Shown one piece after another: positions 40,801 through 49,006 of a DNA stretch of 64,000 nt. Numbering within the stretch: the first letter of the stretch is position 1; each line of letters begins with the position of its first letter. The DNA is taken from the NCBI RefSeq assembly GCF_900070355.1, contig NZ_LN849456.1:1860001-1924000 (forward strand), read 5' to 3'. A model generated the notes under the pieces. The model was not told the origin of the DNA and ran no database searches. It saw only the letters and a program-made list of their open reading frames with translations. Position numbers and translations under genes: made by a program. The DNA comes from Devriesea agamarum. Its GTDB lineage: Bacteria > Actinomycetota > Actinomycetes > Actinomycetales > Dermabacteraceae.

Positions 40801-40959
40801 CGAGGTGGTTTTCCCGCATCCGCGCGGTCCTGAGAAAAGGTAGGCGTGGCCGATGCGATTGTTGCGCAGGGCTCGCATCAAAGGCTCGGTGACATGGTCC
40901 TGACCGATTACATCGGCGAAGGACTCCGGGCGATAGCGACGATACAGAGCGGTGACCAC
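37900..40959 (-). CDS. dnaX: DNA polymerase III gamma/tau subunit
   Basis: A 1019-residue clamp-loader ATPase, starting at GTG. Residues 1-370 are the conserved AAA+ part: LYRRYRPESFADVIGQDHV, Walker A FSGPRGCGKTTSARI, the zinc module CLNCAAGPTDTPCGHCDSC, Walker B IIDEAHM and SVLDQLMAG. Residues about 370-1019 are mostly Ala/Pro/Ser/Gln-rich low complexity, including a stretch of near-identical PPLDD/PPPDD units at about 38610-38700. One more ordered block (RAEELRGHWSALMGALHG to VLGFRSQGLVDAFGRG) is the tau domain III-V-like part. The low-complexity portion is much longer than in most DnaX proteins. Confidence 0.95.
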   Translation of the reverse strand: MVTALYRRYRPESFADVIGQDHVTEPLMRALRNNRIGHAYLFSGPRGCGKTTSARILARCLNCAAGPTDTPCGHCDSCRDLARGGPGSLDVVEIDAASHGGVDDARELRERATFAPARDRYKIFIIDEAHMVTSAGFNALLKLVEEPPDHVKFVFATTEPDKVIGTIRSRTHHYPFRLIPPQVLTPYLEQVCSQEGVPVGTGVLPLVVRAGGGSARDTLSVLDQLMAGAGGEGIDYPMAVSLLGFTDAELLDRAVEAIAAGDASSLYGAVEQVIGSGQEPRRFVEDVLERLRDLIILAAVPDRGADLLPEVPADQLSRMMSQAEVFGPAELSRCGDIVNDALSTMTGATSPRLHLELLCARLLLSTFGPGAGAMAANGLASASHPTGLPQHRGAESGAGRSSGRQASSAPDSSFSQNQTAAPASPVAPAVSASPVAPAPPTAEMSNAQGVSGRERARQIARERAESARRAREATPGAAPTSALSQVSAPAGHPVAEQHHSSTPAPAQAPKQALDDGWGEVARIPGSSAGSDNSSSPHDKATQPHGTSSSPQGGSAQGQNISAQQPADVTPTAPTPPGAGADRAEELRGHWSALMGALHGIRRPSWALISQNAQPHAFDGQQLVLGFRSQGLVDAFGRGTAADNMAQAVRQILHLDVTVTAMVADGSTPSAVPSRQAAPARTETTPATPEVTPPKPQAAPTRPDSAPARPEAASMRPAADPAKPEAAPTGTEPAQIASPPRGGTPRYSRSPIPDDLVPPLDDQVPPPDDQVLPPDDQLPPPEDDWRPSAQASARPSAQASARPSGHCGDQAAGQRANRSASSASSATSAWSGPLPESVGRDGLGPDHPRTHGASALRAAIKAHRDGNDALLAAAQELQRVAQESHAQPQAAQSVNPPANRPVNSALNSPATPPLSSSSPMTPAAPSAGTPSTSVHPSATATPRMSGAALAREAARESARAGLRHQALRSQEALPEDEDPTGGASPDDADAGPGAITAGREVIATVLGGKVLEVIDTKPGE
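38600..38705. repeat. Tandem repeat inside dnaX encoding Pro/Asp units
   Basis: About seven imperfect units of GGTGG(C/T)GG(C/T)AC(C/T)TGGTCGTC on the plus strand encode (V/L)PPxDDQ repeats on the minus strand. They are in frame, so copy changes in whole units would keep dnaX open. Confidence 0.6.
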
Positions 40960-41027
40960 GCCCCAACCCTAGTTCAGCCCACCGACATTCCAACCCTGAG
41001 CGTCTCTGCCCGGTCTAGAGGACTCAC

Positions 41028-41122
41028 AAAAAGGACTCCTCGCGCACCTGACAGAGCCCGCCTGCCCTTGCTGCCGTCAGGCCCTGGGGGGATTCAGCGA
41101 GATGACACCGCACGAGGAGTCC
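41028..41122 (-). ncRNA. ffs: Signal recognition particle RNA, small bacterial type (4.5S/scRNA)
   Basis: On the minus strand, GGACTCCTCG at the 5' end pairs with CGAGGAGTCC at the 3' end to give one long hairpin, followed by a T-run (A-run at 41028-41032 on plus). The apical part has the SRP consensus CAGGGCCTGACGGCAGCAAG (GGNAGCA-type tetraloop) and GCAGGCGGGCTCTG. It lies directly upstream of dnaX, the usual actinobacterial position. The RNA binds Ffh and targets membrane proteins. Confidence 0.92.
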
Positions 41123-41129
41123 GAGCACC

Positions 41130-41157
41130 ACTGTACCGAACACTGGAGCTGGAGCAA
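41130..41157 (-). promoter_or_regulatory. Probable promoter of the SRP RNA
   Basis: On the minus strand TTGCTC (41157-41152) and TACAGT (41135-41130) are separated by 16 bases. A start seven bases beyond the -10 falls at 41122, exactly the first base of the paired RNA. Confidence 0.55.
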
Positions 41158-41324
41158 ACTGCGGAAGAGTAATTGTCTAAGCCGTCTGCATAGATCCGCA
41201 ATGAATCCCGCATGCAGCTCCATCTGGCGCCCAGGCTTCAGATCCGTGCAAGACCCGGTCTAACGGTCCACATCAACCCTATCTAGACCTATTAATCCCA
41301 TATAGATCTGTTCACTTCGCGCCC

Positions 41325-42851
41325 TCAGTCGAAGAAGTGCGGCACGTCGATGGCTCCCCCGTCTGCTTCAAATTCGGCGATAACGCGGGCGGCAAGGTCG
41401 TCATCCCGCAGGAAATCGAGGGCGGTCACGGCGAGTCCGAAAGCCGCGTCTGCGATGGCGCGGTGGGCATGCTCGGTGGCGGCAGCCTGTGCGAACTCGG
41501 GGGTGTGTAGGCCACAGGGGGCGCCACCGGTGATCCCGATCAGGGGATGTATGCCCGGCACACGAAAACTCACGTTGCCAAAATCGGTCGAGGCCAAAGT
41601 GGTGCGGGGGGCAGCGTGCTCAGATAGCGGGGTGCGGCCGCGGCGTTGCTGAGCGCGGACCCAGCGCGAGGTGAGCGCACTGTTTGTGCGCACAGGCAGC
41701 GATGGGTGGCAGCGATCCCAGGCGAGGTCGAGTCCGCATCCCGTCATGAGCGCTGCTCCGCGGGCGACATCTTCCACGCGCTGGGAGAGCTCGCGCAGGG
41801 TTTCGGGGTAGAGCGAGCGCACGTAGAGGTCGAGCACGGCGCGATCTGGGATGACGCTCGCCCGGTCGCCGCCTTCTCTGATCACGGCGTGCAGACGGTC
41901 GCACGGCGGCATTTGCTGCCGGAGCAGACCGAGCCCTTGATACATGAGGGAAGCGGCGTCGAGCGCATTGCGACCCATGAAGGGCTGGGCTGAGGCGTGG
42001 GCCGATAACCCATGAAAGACGACACTGAGGACTCGTCGCCCGAGCCAGGGTTGGGAGGCGATGTCCTGGGCGAAGGGGTGAACCATAATCGCGGCATCGA
42101 GACCGTCGAAAGCGCCAGCTCGAGCCATCACCTCTTTACCGGTGTGACCCTCTTCGGCGGGGGTGCCCAGGTATACAACGCGACCGGGAATCGCGCCGGG
42201 GTGGGTCCGTTCTAGCTCGACGAGCGCAAGAAATGCCCCGAGACCAGCGGTTGCGATGACGTTGTGTCCACAGGCGTGCCCGATCTGCGGGAGCGCATCG
42301 TATTCGGAGAGCACGGCGATACTCCGCTGAGATGGAGGGACCGGGTCGCTCACCGATGCGACGCCGGTCAACTCTGCTCGCAACGCGGTGTCACAGTCGT
42401 GGGCGCCGGTGCGTACGGCGATGTCATGACCGGCGAGGACCTCCGCGATGCGGGCTGCTGAGCGATGTTCTTCAAAGGCGGTTTCAGGATGGGCATGGAG
42501 GTCGTCGGACAGTGCCACGAGCTCGTCACGCAGACCGTCGACGATCTGTTCGATCAGATCTACGACGTCTGCGGGCGCTCCGGTGTAATCCTGAACGTCG
42601 TCGAGAGAACCATTGATGGCCCCGGATATGCCACTCCCTTCAGAGTGGCAGGGATCCTCAGCTGCTTTGGTCGCGGGCCCAAGATCGCGTTCAACCTGGG
42701 CGCTTCGAGCCGAAACGATCCGTAGATAGGTATCCGATACGGGGACGGGATCTGGGCCGATGATCACGCGTGTCTCCCGTGGCGATTCGTGGGGAGTGCT
42801 CGTCGTTTTGTGGTCGCGATGGCTGGCGCAGGCGGGATCGTCGTCGTTCAT
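41325..42851 (-). CDS. M20-family amidohydrolase / aminoacylase
   Basis: A 508-residue metallopeptidase-family hydrolase. LHAHPETAFEEHRSAARIAE, VLSEYDALPQIGHACGHN (metal-binding Asp and His), GTPAEEGHTGKEVMA (metal-binding Glu-Glu) and MVHPF are the amidohydrolase motifs, and FHGLSAHASAQPFMGRNALDA is the dimerisation domain motif. Enzymes of this subgroup split N-acyl amino acids or p-aminobenzoyl-glutamate. About 110 N-terminal residues are acidic and of low conservation. Several starts are possible; ATG at 42851 is chosen because the frame upstream to 42911 looks non-coding, but its ribosome binding site is poor. Cytoplasmic. Confidence 0.85.
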   Translation of the reverse strand: MNDDDPACASHRDHKTTSTPHESPRETRVIIGPDPVPVSDTYLRIVSARSAQVERDLGPATKAAEDPCHSEGSGISGAINGSLDDVQDYTGAPADVVDLIEQIVDGLRDELVALSDDLHAHPETAFEEHRSAARIAEVLAGHDIAVRTGAHDCDTALRAELTGVASVSDPVPPSQRSIAVLSEYDALPQIGHACGHNVIATAGLGAFLALVELERTHPGAIPGRVVYLGTPAEEGHTGKEVMARAGAFDGLDAAIMVHPFAQDIASQPWLGRRVLSVVFHGLSAHASAQPFMGRNALDAASLMYQGLGLLRQQMPPCDRLHAVIREGGDRASVIPDRAVLDLYVRSLYPETLRELSQRVEDVARGAALMTGCGLDLAWDRCHPSLPVRTNSALTSRWVRAQQRRGRTPLSEHAAPRTTLASTDFGNVSFRVPGIHPLIGITGGAPCGLHTPEFAQAAATEHAHRAIADAAFGLAVTALDFLRDDDLAARVIAEFEADGGAIDVPHFFD

Positions 42852-43107
42852 GCGGCCAGGGTAACGCCTCCTCATCGCATGCCGGGGGTCACATGACAAT
42901 CCGCCCGGCACATGCGAACTCTCTGAGATATTTCACCATTCGAGACGGCCGCACTCCACCTGGCGGACACGATGGATACTGTGTGGTCTCCTCGGGACCA
43001 CGACGACGGATCCGGGGCGGTCCAATCCAGCGACCGACTGCCCCGTGAGTCGGCCACTCCCCCGGAAACCCGCCCCATCGTTGAGCTTCTCGATAGGACT
43101 TACCCTC

Positions 43108-44772
43108 ATGACGGCTTCTTCGCCCGCGGCTCCGCGCGCTAATCGCGGTGCCTTCGCCGGACGCTCCGCGTTCATCTTCGCCGCGATCGGCTCCGCTGTC
43201 GGTCTCGGCAATATCTGGCGCTTCCCGTACGTCGCCTATGAAAACGGTGGCGGGGCCTTCATGATTCCCTACCTGGTCGCACTGCTGACCGCCGGGATTC
43301 CGCTGCTATTTATTGATTACGCAATCGGTCACCGCTGGCGTTCCTCGCCCCCGCTCGCCTATCGGCGTCTCGCCCGTAAAACCGAGGCGATCGGCTGGTG
43401 GCAGGTATTGGTCAGCTTTGTGATCGCCGTGTACTACGCGGTGATTATTGCCTGGGCTGCCAGCTACATGGTCTTTTCTTTCACCAAGGCCTGGGGTGAT
43501 GATCCCGGCACCTTCTTCAAATCCACCTACACCCAGTCGGTGGATAGTGCCCATGCGAGCATCGGTTTCGACATCGTGCCCGGCGTCATGATTCCGTTGG
43601 TGCTGGTATGGATTGCCTGCATCCTGGTGCTTGCACTCGGAGTTCAAAAGGGCATCGGGGCATCCTCGACAATCTTCATCCCGATCCTGATGGTGCTGTT
43701 CTTGATTCTGGTCGTGCAGTCCCTATTCCTTCCGGGCGCATCGAAAGGTCTTGAGGCCTTGTTCACCCCGAACTGGGAATCGCTGACCAAACCGGCTGTC
43801 TGGGCGGCAGCGTACGGGCAGATCTTCTTCTCCCTGTCGGTTGCGTTTGGCATCATGCTCACCTATTCGTCGTACCTGAAGAAGAAAACCGACCTCACCG
43901 GGTCGGGCCTGGTGGTCGGTTTCGCCAACTCGTCCTTCGAGGTACTGGCCGGCATTGGCGTTTTCGCCGCGCTCGGTTTCATGGCCACCTCGTCGGGCCA
44001 GCCTGTGTCCGACGTTGCACAAAGCGGCATTGGCCTCGCTTTCATTGCTTTCCCGACGATCATCAACCAGGCTCCGGCCGGGGTTTTGCTCGGGGTGCTG
44101 TTCTTTGCCTCGCTACTGCTCGCCGGTTTCACCTCCATCATCTCGATCTTGGAAGTTGTGATCTCAGCGATACAGGACAAGCTGGGGCTCAGCCGGATCA
44201 CCGGAACCGTCGTGGTGTGCGTGCCAATGGCGATCATCTCGCTCTTACTGTTCCCGACCACCACCGGCCTGAACTTGCTGGATGTGATCGACCACTTCGT
44301 CAACTACTTCGGTATCGTGGCTATCGCTTTGGTCTCCACCGTTGCCCTGGCCTACGGGGTGCGTGCGTTGCCCACCCTGCGCGACCATCTCAACGCGCGC
44401 GGTTCGTTCAAGGTGGGTCGTATCTGGATGCTGCTGGTCGGTGTGGTCAGCCCGATCCTGCTGGTCATAATCCTGGGCGGCGACCTCACTCACACCCTGA
44501 GGGATGGCTACGGCGATATGCCCACCTGGTTCGTCGGCGTCTTCGGTTGGGGTCTGGCGGCTCTGCTGATTGTTTTGTCGATCTGCCTATCTTTGGTGCC
44601 GTGGTCGCGTCGCTCGAATCACGATACTCTCGATAGTGATGGCGATCCGATCCCCGACCCGGTAATCCCGGGCAAGGGGCTTCAGGAGCTTGGGGTTGCA
44701 GCGCCCGCAGCTGAGGCGTCTGCGGCCAAAGCGCCCGCTGCTACCACCTCGACCAGCGGAAAGGAAGGCTGA
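43108..44772 (+). CDS. metP: NSS-family sodium-dependent amino-acid transporter (MetP-like)
   Basis: A 554-residue membrane protein of the neurotransmitter:sodium symporter family. FAAIGSAVGLGNIWRFPYVAYENGGGAF is the first helix with the Na+ and substrate site. About twelve hydrophobic helices follow and an Ala-rich cytoplasmic tail ends the protein. The ATG at 43108 has AGGA upstream and follows a frame open from 43045. A 38-residue single-span protein follows one base after the stop, as in the corynebacterial methionine/alanine importer MetPS. Methionine or alanine is thus the likely substrate. It is divergent from the amidohydrolase gene. Confidence 0.85.
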   Translation: MTASSPAAPRANRGAFAGRSAFIFAAIGSAVGLGNIWRFPYVAYENGGGAFMIPYLVALLTAGIPLLFIDYAIGHRWRSSPPLAYRRLARKTEAIGWWQVLVSFVIAVYYAVIIAWAASYMVFSFTKAWGDDPGTFFKSTYTQSVDSAHASIGFDIVPGVMIPLVLVWIACILVLALGVQKGIGASSTIFIPILMVLFLILVVQSLFLPGASKGLEALFTPNWESLTKPAVWAAAYGQIFFSLSVAFGIMLTYSSYLKKKTDLTGSGLVVGFANSSFEVLAGIGVFAALGFMATSSGQPVSDVAQSGIGLAFIAFPTIINQAPAGVLLGVLFFASLLLAGFTSIISILEVVISAIQDKLGLSRITGTVVVCVPMAIISLLLFPTTTGLNLLDVIDHFVNYFGIVAIALVSTVALAYGVRALPTLRDHLNARGSFKVGRIWMLLVGVVSPILLVIILGGDLTHTLRDGYGDMPTWFVGVFGWGLAALLIVLSICLSLVPWSRRSNHDTLDSDGDPIPDPVIPGKGLQELGVAAPAAEASAAKAPAATTSTSGKEG

Positions 44773-44773
44773 G

Positions 44774-44890
44774 ATGTCCGGAATCTCAATTGCGATGATG
44801 TTCGTCGCCATAGTCACCGTGTGGGGCGGCCTCGTCGCGGCCATTGTGAACCTGCTGCGTCACCCTGAAGAGCCCGACCAGAAGCTGTGA
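44774..44890 (+). CDS. metS: Small subunit of the NSS transporter (MetS-like)
   Basis: A 38-residue peptide, MSGISIAMMFVAIVTVWGG at the start and ending in PEEPDQKL. One hydrophobic helix is followed by a short charged tail. It begins one base after the transporter stop (TGAGATG), so translation is coupled. In Corynebacterium glutamicum the equivalent MetS is needed for MetP activity. Size, topology and position all match. Confidence 0.85.
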   Translation: MSGISIAMMFVAIVTVWGGLVAAIVNLLRHPEEPDQKL

Positions 44891-44999
44891 CCTTGATCCC
44901 GCCGCGCCACCTGCGGTTCCGCTGCTCACAGCAGATCAGGTACACTTCTAAACGCTCTAGGAGATCTTGTGAGTTCATCACGTGATCAACCAGGGCACT

Positions 45000-45084
45000 G
45001 GAGGATTCGCCTAGCGGCCTATGGCGCACGCCTGGAACGCGTGTTGGGTTAACGCCCTCGGGGGTTCAAATCCCCCATCCTCCG
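45000..45084 (+). tRNA. tRNA-Ser (anticodon GGA)
   Basis: The acceptor stem GGAGGAT (45000-45006) pairs with ATCCTCC (45077-45083), with G as the discriminator base. The anticodon stem CACGC/GCGTG encloses CTGGAAC, giving anticodon GGA for UCC/UCU. A long variable arm and the T-arm GGGGGTTCAAATCCCCC complete a serine tRNA. CCA is not encoded. Confidence 0.95.
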
Positions 45085-45090
45085 CAGTCG

Positions 45091-45126
45091 GTCCGGCTCC
45101 ACCTCGCAAGGTGGGGCCGGACTTTT
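45091..45126 (+). terminator. Rho-independent terminator after tRNA-Ser
   Basis: GTCCGGCTCCACCT (45091-45104) pairs with AGGTGGGGCCGGAC (45109-45122) with one G-T pair and a short loop, followed by TTTT. It starts six bases after the tRNA. Confidence 0.9.
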
Positions 45127-45516
45127 CATATGTGGCGCCCACCCAGGGCGACATGCTTCCCCGCGTATCAGCGTGCTTCTTTATCACCATCGATCAATTT
45201 ATGAGCAGAATTCATTACTCACCCGGGGTTGAACGGGTTCTTTCATAACCGCATCCGGGTTATTAAGACCTCCGCTTTTCCTGCCGCTCGCCGACCATTG
45301 GCGAACAGGGCACTTCCGTCATCGCGTGCGCTATCTTTATTACCTGCCTTCTCGACATCATGCACATTATCGTCATGACACACATTGACACAGTGCATTC
45401 CCAGACTGATCACGCTAATCACATTACCTAGACAATAATGATTCTCATATCGTAAATATTTAAGGCCACATGCACTGACTCTTTTATGAGCTGTGAGCTC
45501 ATGGCATCCTAAGTAA
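45127..45516. other. 390-base gap upstream of the CDF transporter gene
   Basis: An AT-richer stretch with no convincing gene. A 93-codon minus-strand frame (45243-45524) overlaps the CDF start, lacks a ribosome binding site and has atypical composition. The region holds a metal-box-like palindrome at 45435-45450 and presumably the CDF promoter. Confidence 0.55.
45435..45450. promoter_or_regulatory. Candidate Zur/Fur-like metal-responsive operator
   Basis: ATAATGATTCTCATAT is a palindrome (ATGA-TTC-TCAT core) about 70 bases before a zinc/cation exporter gene. The AT-rich ATGAnnnTCAT layout resembles Fur/Zur-class boxes. Assignment rests on form and position only. Confidence 0.4.
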
Positions 45517-46545
45517 ATGCCCACAGCATCTCCGGCGGAGCCATCTCACAGCGATACACCCACCTGCAATTCCGAGCAGCTCCGGGGCGCTCACAGCCCG
45601 CACCGCTCGTCGAACCACGGCCACACCCACACCCACACCCATTCCCATTCGCATTCGCATTCGCATTCAGGTTCGCCGCGTCGGCTGATCCTGGTTGCGG
45701 TACTCACGGCCAGCGTGTTCGTGGTCGAGGTCATCGGCGCCCTGCTCACCGGGTCGCTGGCTCTGCTGACCGACGCGGGCCACATGATGACCGATGTGAT
45801 TGGCCTCGGCATCGCCGCTATGGCTGCGCACCTCGCCACCCGGCCCGCCGATGATCGACGCACCTGGGGATTTTTACGGGCCGAAGTTCTAGGGGCCGGT
45901 ATTCAGGCGACCATCTTGCTGGGGGTCGGTATCTATGCCGTCATCGAAGGTATCCAGCGCTTGTTTTCCCCGGAACCGATTACCTCCTGGGGTCTGCTGA
46001 TCTTTGGCATTATCGGACTCACGGTCAATATTGTCGCGGTCTTTTTGCTGAGCACATCGAAGGATTCATCCTTAAATTTGCGGGCTGCATTTTTGGAAGT
46101 GGTTGCCGATGCCCTCGGATCAGTAGCGGTCATTGTTGCGGCACTTGTGATGGCACTGACCGGGTGGGAGCAGGCTGATGCAGTTGCCGGGTTGATTATT
46201 GCCGCGCTGATTATTCCGCGCGCTCTGTCGATCCTCCGCGAAAGCGCAAGCGTTCTCATGGAGTCCACTCCCGCGGGGATCGATGTGGAGGAGTTGCGCC
46301 ACCATCTGTTAGAGCGGCCACGGGTTTTGGCGGTACACGACTTGCACGTCTCCCGAATCTCAACCAACCTGCCTGTGTTGAGCGGACATGTCACGGTCGA
46401 GGACGAATGCTTTTATGACGGGTCAATTCCCGCGTTGCTCGACGAGCTGCAAGCGTGCCTAGCCGGGCATTTTGATGTGGAGCACTCTACGTTCCAGATT
46501 GAGCCCGCGCGACACCGAGGTCACGAAAATCTCGGGCATAGCTAA
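45517..46545 (+). CDS. Cation diffusion facilitator, zinc exporter (CzcD/ZitB-like) with His-rich N terminus
   Basis: A 342-residue CDF protein. Residues about 27-50 are alternating Thr-His and Ser-His pairs made by hexanucleotide repeats. Six helices follow. LLTDAGHMMTDVIGLGIA and FLEVVADALGSVAVIVAAL carry the HxxxD metal-site pairs in helices 2 and 5. The cytoplasmic C-terminal domain is metal binding (LAVHDLHVSRISTNLPVLSGHV). It exports Zn(II), possibly Cd(II) or Co(II), against protons. ATG start with a weak ribosome binding site. It is alone in its transcription unit. Confidence 0.92.
   Translation: MPTASPAEPSHSDTPTCNSEQLRGAHSPHRSSNHGHTHTHTHSHSHSHSHSGSPRRLILVAVLTASVFVVEVIGALLTGSLALLTDAGHMMTDVIGLGIAAMAAHLATRPADDRRTWGFLRAEVLGAGIQATILLGVGIYAVIEGIQRLFSPEPITSWGLLIFGIIGLTVNIVAVFLLSTSKDSSLNLRAAFLEVVADALGSVAVIVAALVMALTGWEQADAVAGLIIAALIIPRALSILRESASVLMESTPAGIDVEELRHHLLERPRVLAVHDLHVSRISTNLPVLSGHVTVEDECFYDGSIPALLDELQACLAGHFDVEHSTFQIEPARHRGHENLGHS
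45616..45667 (+). repeat. Hexanucleotide repeats encoding (Thr-His)n(Ser-His)n in the CDF gene
   Basis: CCACAC units are followed by CATTCG/CATTCC units. Both have a 6-base period, so slippage would change the number of His pairs without breaking the frame. Confidence 0.75.
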
Positions 46546-46592
46546 GGCGTCTCTCATGCAAATCCCCCGCGCCCGCAGACAGTTAAGTCGAG

Positions 46593-46988
46593 CTATCGCC
46601 GTCTGATGAGGCGCAACGAGACCGGTCCGCGACGACGCGGGGCGGTCGCCTCACCCTCGGATACACCGTTGCCGCAGCAGGAGGATCCAGGAGCGTTATC
46701 GGATGCCGATGCGCACGAGCCGCACCCTCCGGACGGGCAGGAACCTGAAGGAATCGTGCGGTCGAGCCGCCCCATCCGAGCAAGTTGATCCAGGGCTGCT
46801 GCCACGGTCGCCGCCGATAGACCGGTGCGCCGGGACACATCCTGTCCGGTGGCCGCCCCCATGGTGACGGCGGTCCACACTTGGCTGAGCACTCCCCCGC
46901 CGCCGGATATTCCTGCACCACCAGGCATTCTTCCGTCACCAGGCATTCTTCCGTCGATCCCGGCGCTTTCGGGGCGTAGGTTATTCAT
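46593..46988 (-). CDS. feoC: FeoC-like winged-helix protein, Cys-rich
   Basis: A 131-residue protein starting at ATG 46988, ten bases after the feoB stop, with GAAGGAT upstream. Residues about 40-85 look like a small winged helix (VLSQVWTAVTMGAATGQDVSRRTGLSAATVAAALDQLARMG). A Cys/Gly/Ser cluster follows (SCPSGGCGSC and SSCCGNG), possibly an iron or Fe-S sensing site as proposed for FeoC. Arg-rich C terminus. Third gene of the feo operon; weakly conserved family, so the name rests partly on position. Confidence 0.65.
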   Translation of the reverse strand: MNNLRPESAGIDGRMPGDGRMPGGAGISGGGGVLSQVWTAVTMGAATGQDVSRRTGLSAATVAAALDQLARMGRLDRTIPSGSCPSGGCGSCASASDNAPGSSCCGNGVSEGEATAPRRRGPVSLRLIRRR

Positions 46989-46998
46989 CGTCGATCCT

Positions 46999-49002
46999 TC
47001 ACCACAGCAGGCGTCCGATTTGGAAAATGGCCACCGCAAGCGTCCAGGCAACCACCAGTTGCAGTCCGACGCCGATCAGCGTCCACCGCCAACCAATTTC
47101 CCGCCACTGAGCGGCAATGGTGGCGACACACGGGGTATAGGCAAGCAGGAACACCATAAAGGCCCAGGCAGCGGGAATAGCTGCGCCGTGAGAGGACTTC
47201 TCGAAGGTCTCCCGCACATCCTGGGCGAGCGGACTCTTGCGCCGCTCAACATCATCGAGGTCAGAAGGGTCTTCAACCGCGTAGGTCTGAGCCCACGAGG
47301 ACACCACGGCTTCTTTAGCAACGAAACCGGTCACCAGGGCGCCGGTGGTGCGCCAGTCATCAAATCCAGCCGGGGCGAAGATCGGGGAAATAGCGCCGGA
47401 GACGGTGGCGTACACCGAGTCTTCAGGGGGCACCTCGCCAAAGGGGGCGTCACCGCGCACCGGGATAGCTTGGAGCGCGAACACGACAACCACCGTGGCC
47501 ACGATAATGCCGCCCGCGGTTTTGAGGAACGCATAGGTTTTCACCCAGGTGGCCTGGACAATCAGGCGCAGCACGGGGATCTGGTAGGTGGGTAGGTCCA
47601 ACACGAGCGGGCTAGAACCCATCGTGCGCCACAGCGTTGAACGCAGCAGCAGTCCCACGACGACCACGAGCGCCACCGAGATCACGTACATTGCCCACAC
47701 CACGGTCCCCGCATGGTCCGGGAAGAATGTGCTGGCGACCATCAGATATACGGTGAGGCGAGCGCTGCACGAGGTGAACGGGATCAGCAGTGCGGTCAGC
47801 AGGCGTTGGCGGGCGTTGGGCAGTACTCGAGTGGCGGCAATCGCCGGAACGTTGCACCCAAAACCGACGATGATCGGCAAAAATGCTTTACCGGGCAGGC
47901 CAATCATGCGCATGAGCCGGTCGGCGACAACCGCTGCGCGGGCCATGTAGCCGGAGTCTTCCAGCAGTGCCAGTGCTAGGAACATGATGATCATCAGCGG
48001 GACGAAGGTCAGCACCATCCCGACACCTGCGATGAGCCCGTTTTCGACGAAGCCGGTGATGATGGGGTTACCGAGCCCGAGGGCTTTTAGCCATCCATCA
48101 ACGGTGGAGGTTACCGGACCGGAGAAGAAGGTATCTAGCCAGTCTTGCAGCGGGGAAGCAACCCGAGTCGTGAGCTGGAAAACGCACCACATCACGCCGA
48201 GGAAGATCAGCGGCCCGAGGACGGGGTTCAAGATGATGCGGTCGACTCGTTCGCTGACGGTGGCGCGCACTGTTTCGGCGCGGACGGTTGCCGCCTGCAC
48301 GGCCTCATCGACCCAGGAGAATCGGTTATCGGCCAGAGCGAAGTCATCCTCATCCTGGGACGGCGCAGCGGGGGCATCGGTAGCGGGTCCGTCGGTCGCA
48401 GATGCCGCCGCTGTGATCCGTGGGGAAAACGGTTCCCGGGAGAGCGTTTGCCCGATGAGCGTGGCGAGCTGATCCAGGCCGGTTCGGCGGCGCGGATCGA
48501 CCGGGGCGACGGGGCAGCCGAGGCGCTTAGACAGTACCTCGGGGTCGTATTCGAGCTGACGACGTGAGGCAACGTCATTCATGGTCATCGCGATGACGAC
48601 CCGGTACGAGGTTTCCCTAATCTGCGCGGCGAGGTAGAGCGAACGGGCCAGGTTAGAGGCGTCGGCCACAACGACGACCAGGTCGGGCCGCTCCTCTACG
48701 GGGCGTTCGATGAGTAGCTCGCGGGTGAGTTCTTCGTCTGGGGAGAGCGGGTCTAGCGAGTAGGCCCCGGGGAAGTCGATGGCATCGACGACTCGTCCGC
48801 AGGGCAGTTTCCAGGCGCCACGCCCAATTTCAACGCTGGTGCCGGGCCAGTTCCCGACCGAGCGGCGCGCACCGGTGAGAGTGTTGAACAGAGTGGATTT
48901 CCCGACGTTGGGGGCACCGACAAAGGCCACCACGGCGCTGCCTGCGGGGGCTACGGTAAGTGCCCCGTCGCCGTGGCAGGACGGGGTTTGTGCTTTGGCC
49001 AC
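46999..49002 (-). CDS. feoB: Ferrous iron transporter FeoB
   Basis: A 667-residue GTPase-permease importing Fe(II). The N-terminal G domain has G1 GAPNVGKST (29-37), G3 DFPGAYSLDP and a G4-like MTMNDVASR. The membrane part contains the two gate repeats, including GFGCNVPAIAATRVL and a second with CSARLTVYLM, and VAKEAVVSSWAQTYAV. Start is 4 bases before the end of feoA's intergenic space, so the operon feoA-feoB-feoC is tight. Length is shorter than E. coli FeoB but usual for actinobacteria. Confidence 0.95.
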   Translation of the reverse strand: MAKAQTPSCHGDGALTVAPAGSAVVAFVGAPNVGKSTLFNTLTGARRSVGNWPGTSVEIGRGAWKLPCGRVVDAIDFPGAYSLDPLSPDEELTRELLIERPVEERPDLVVVVADASNLARSLYLAAQIRETSYRVVIAMTMNDVASRRQLEYDPEVLSKRLGCPVAPVDPRRRTGLDQLATLIGQTLSREPFSPRITAAASATDGPATDAPAAPSQDEDDFALADNRFSWVDEAVQAATVRAETVRATVSERVDRIILNPVLGPLIFLGVMWCVFQLTTRVASPLQDWLDTFFSGPVTSTVDGWLKALGLGNPIITGFVENGLIAGVGMVLTFVPLMIIMFLALALLEDSGYMARAAVVADRLMRMIGLPGKAFLPIIVGFGCNVPAIAATRVLPNARQRLLTALLIPFTSCSARLTVYLMVASTFFPDHAGTVVWAMYVISVALVVVVGLLLRSTLWRTMGSSPLVLDLPTYQIPVLRLIVQATWVKTYAFLKTAGGIIVATVVVVFALQAIPVRGDAPFGEVPPEDSVYATVSGAISPIFAPAGFDDWRTTGALVTGFVAKEAVVSSWAQTYAVEDPSDLDDVERRKSPLAQDVRETFEKSSHGAAIPAAWAFMVFLLAYTPCVATIAAQWREIGWRWTLIGVGLQLVVAWTLAVAIFQIGRLLW

Positions 49003-49006
49003 GTGG

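Noticed and set aside
45243-45524. 93-residue minus-strand frame upstream of the CDF gene
   Set aside because: No ribosome binding site, overlaps the CDF start and the metal-box palindrome, and the composition is not protein-like.
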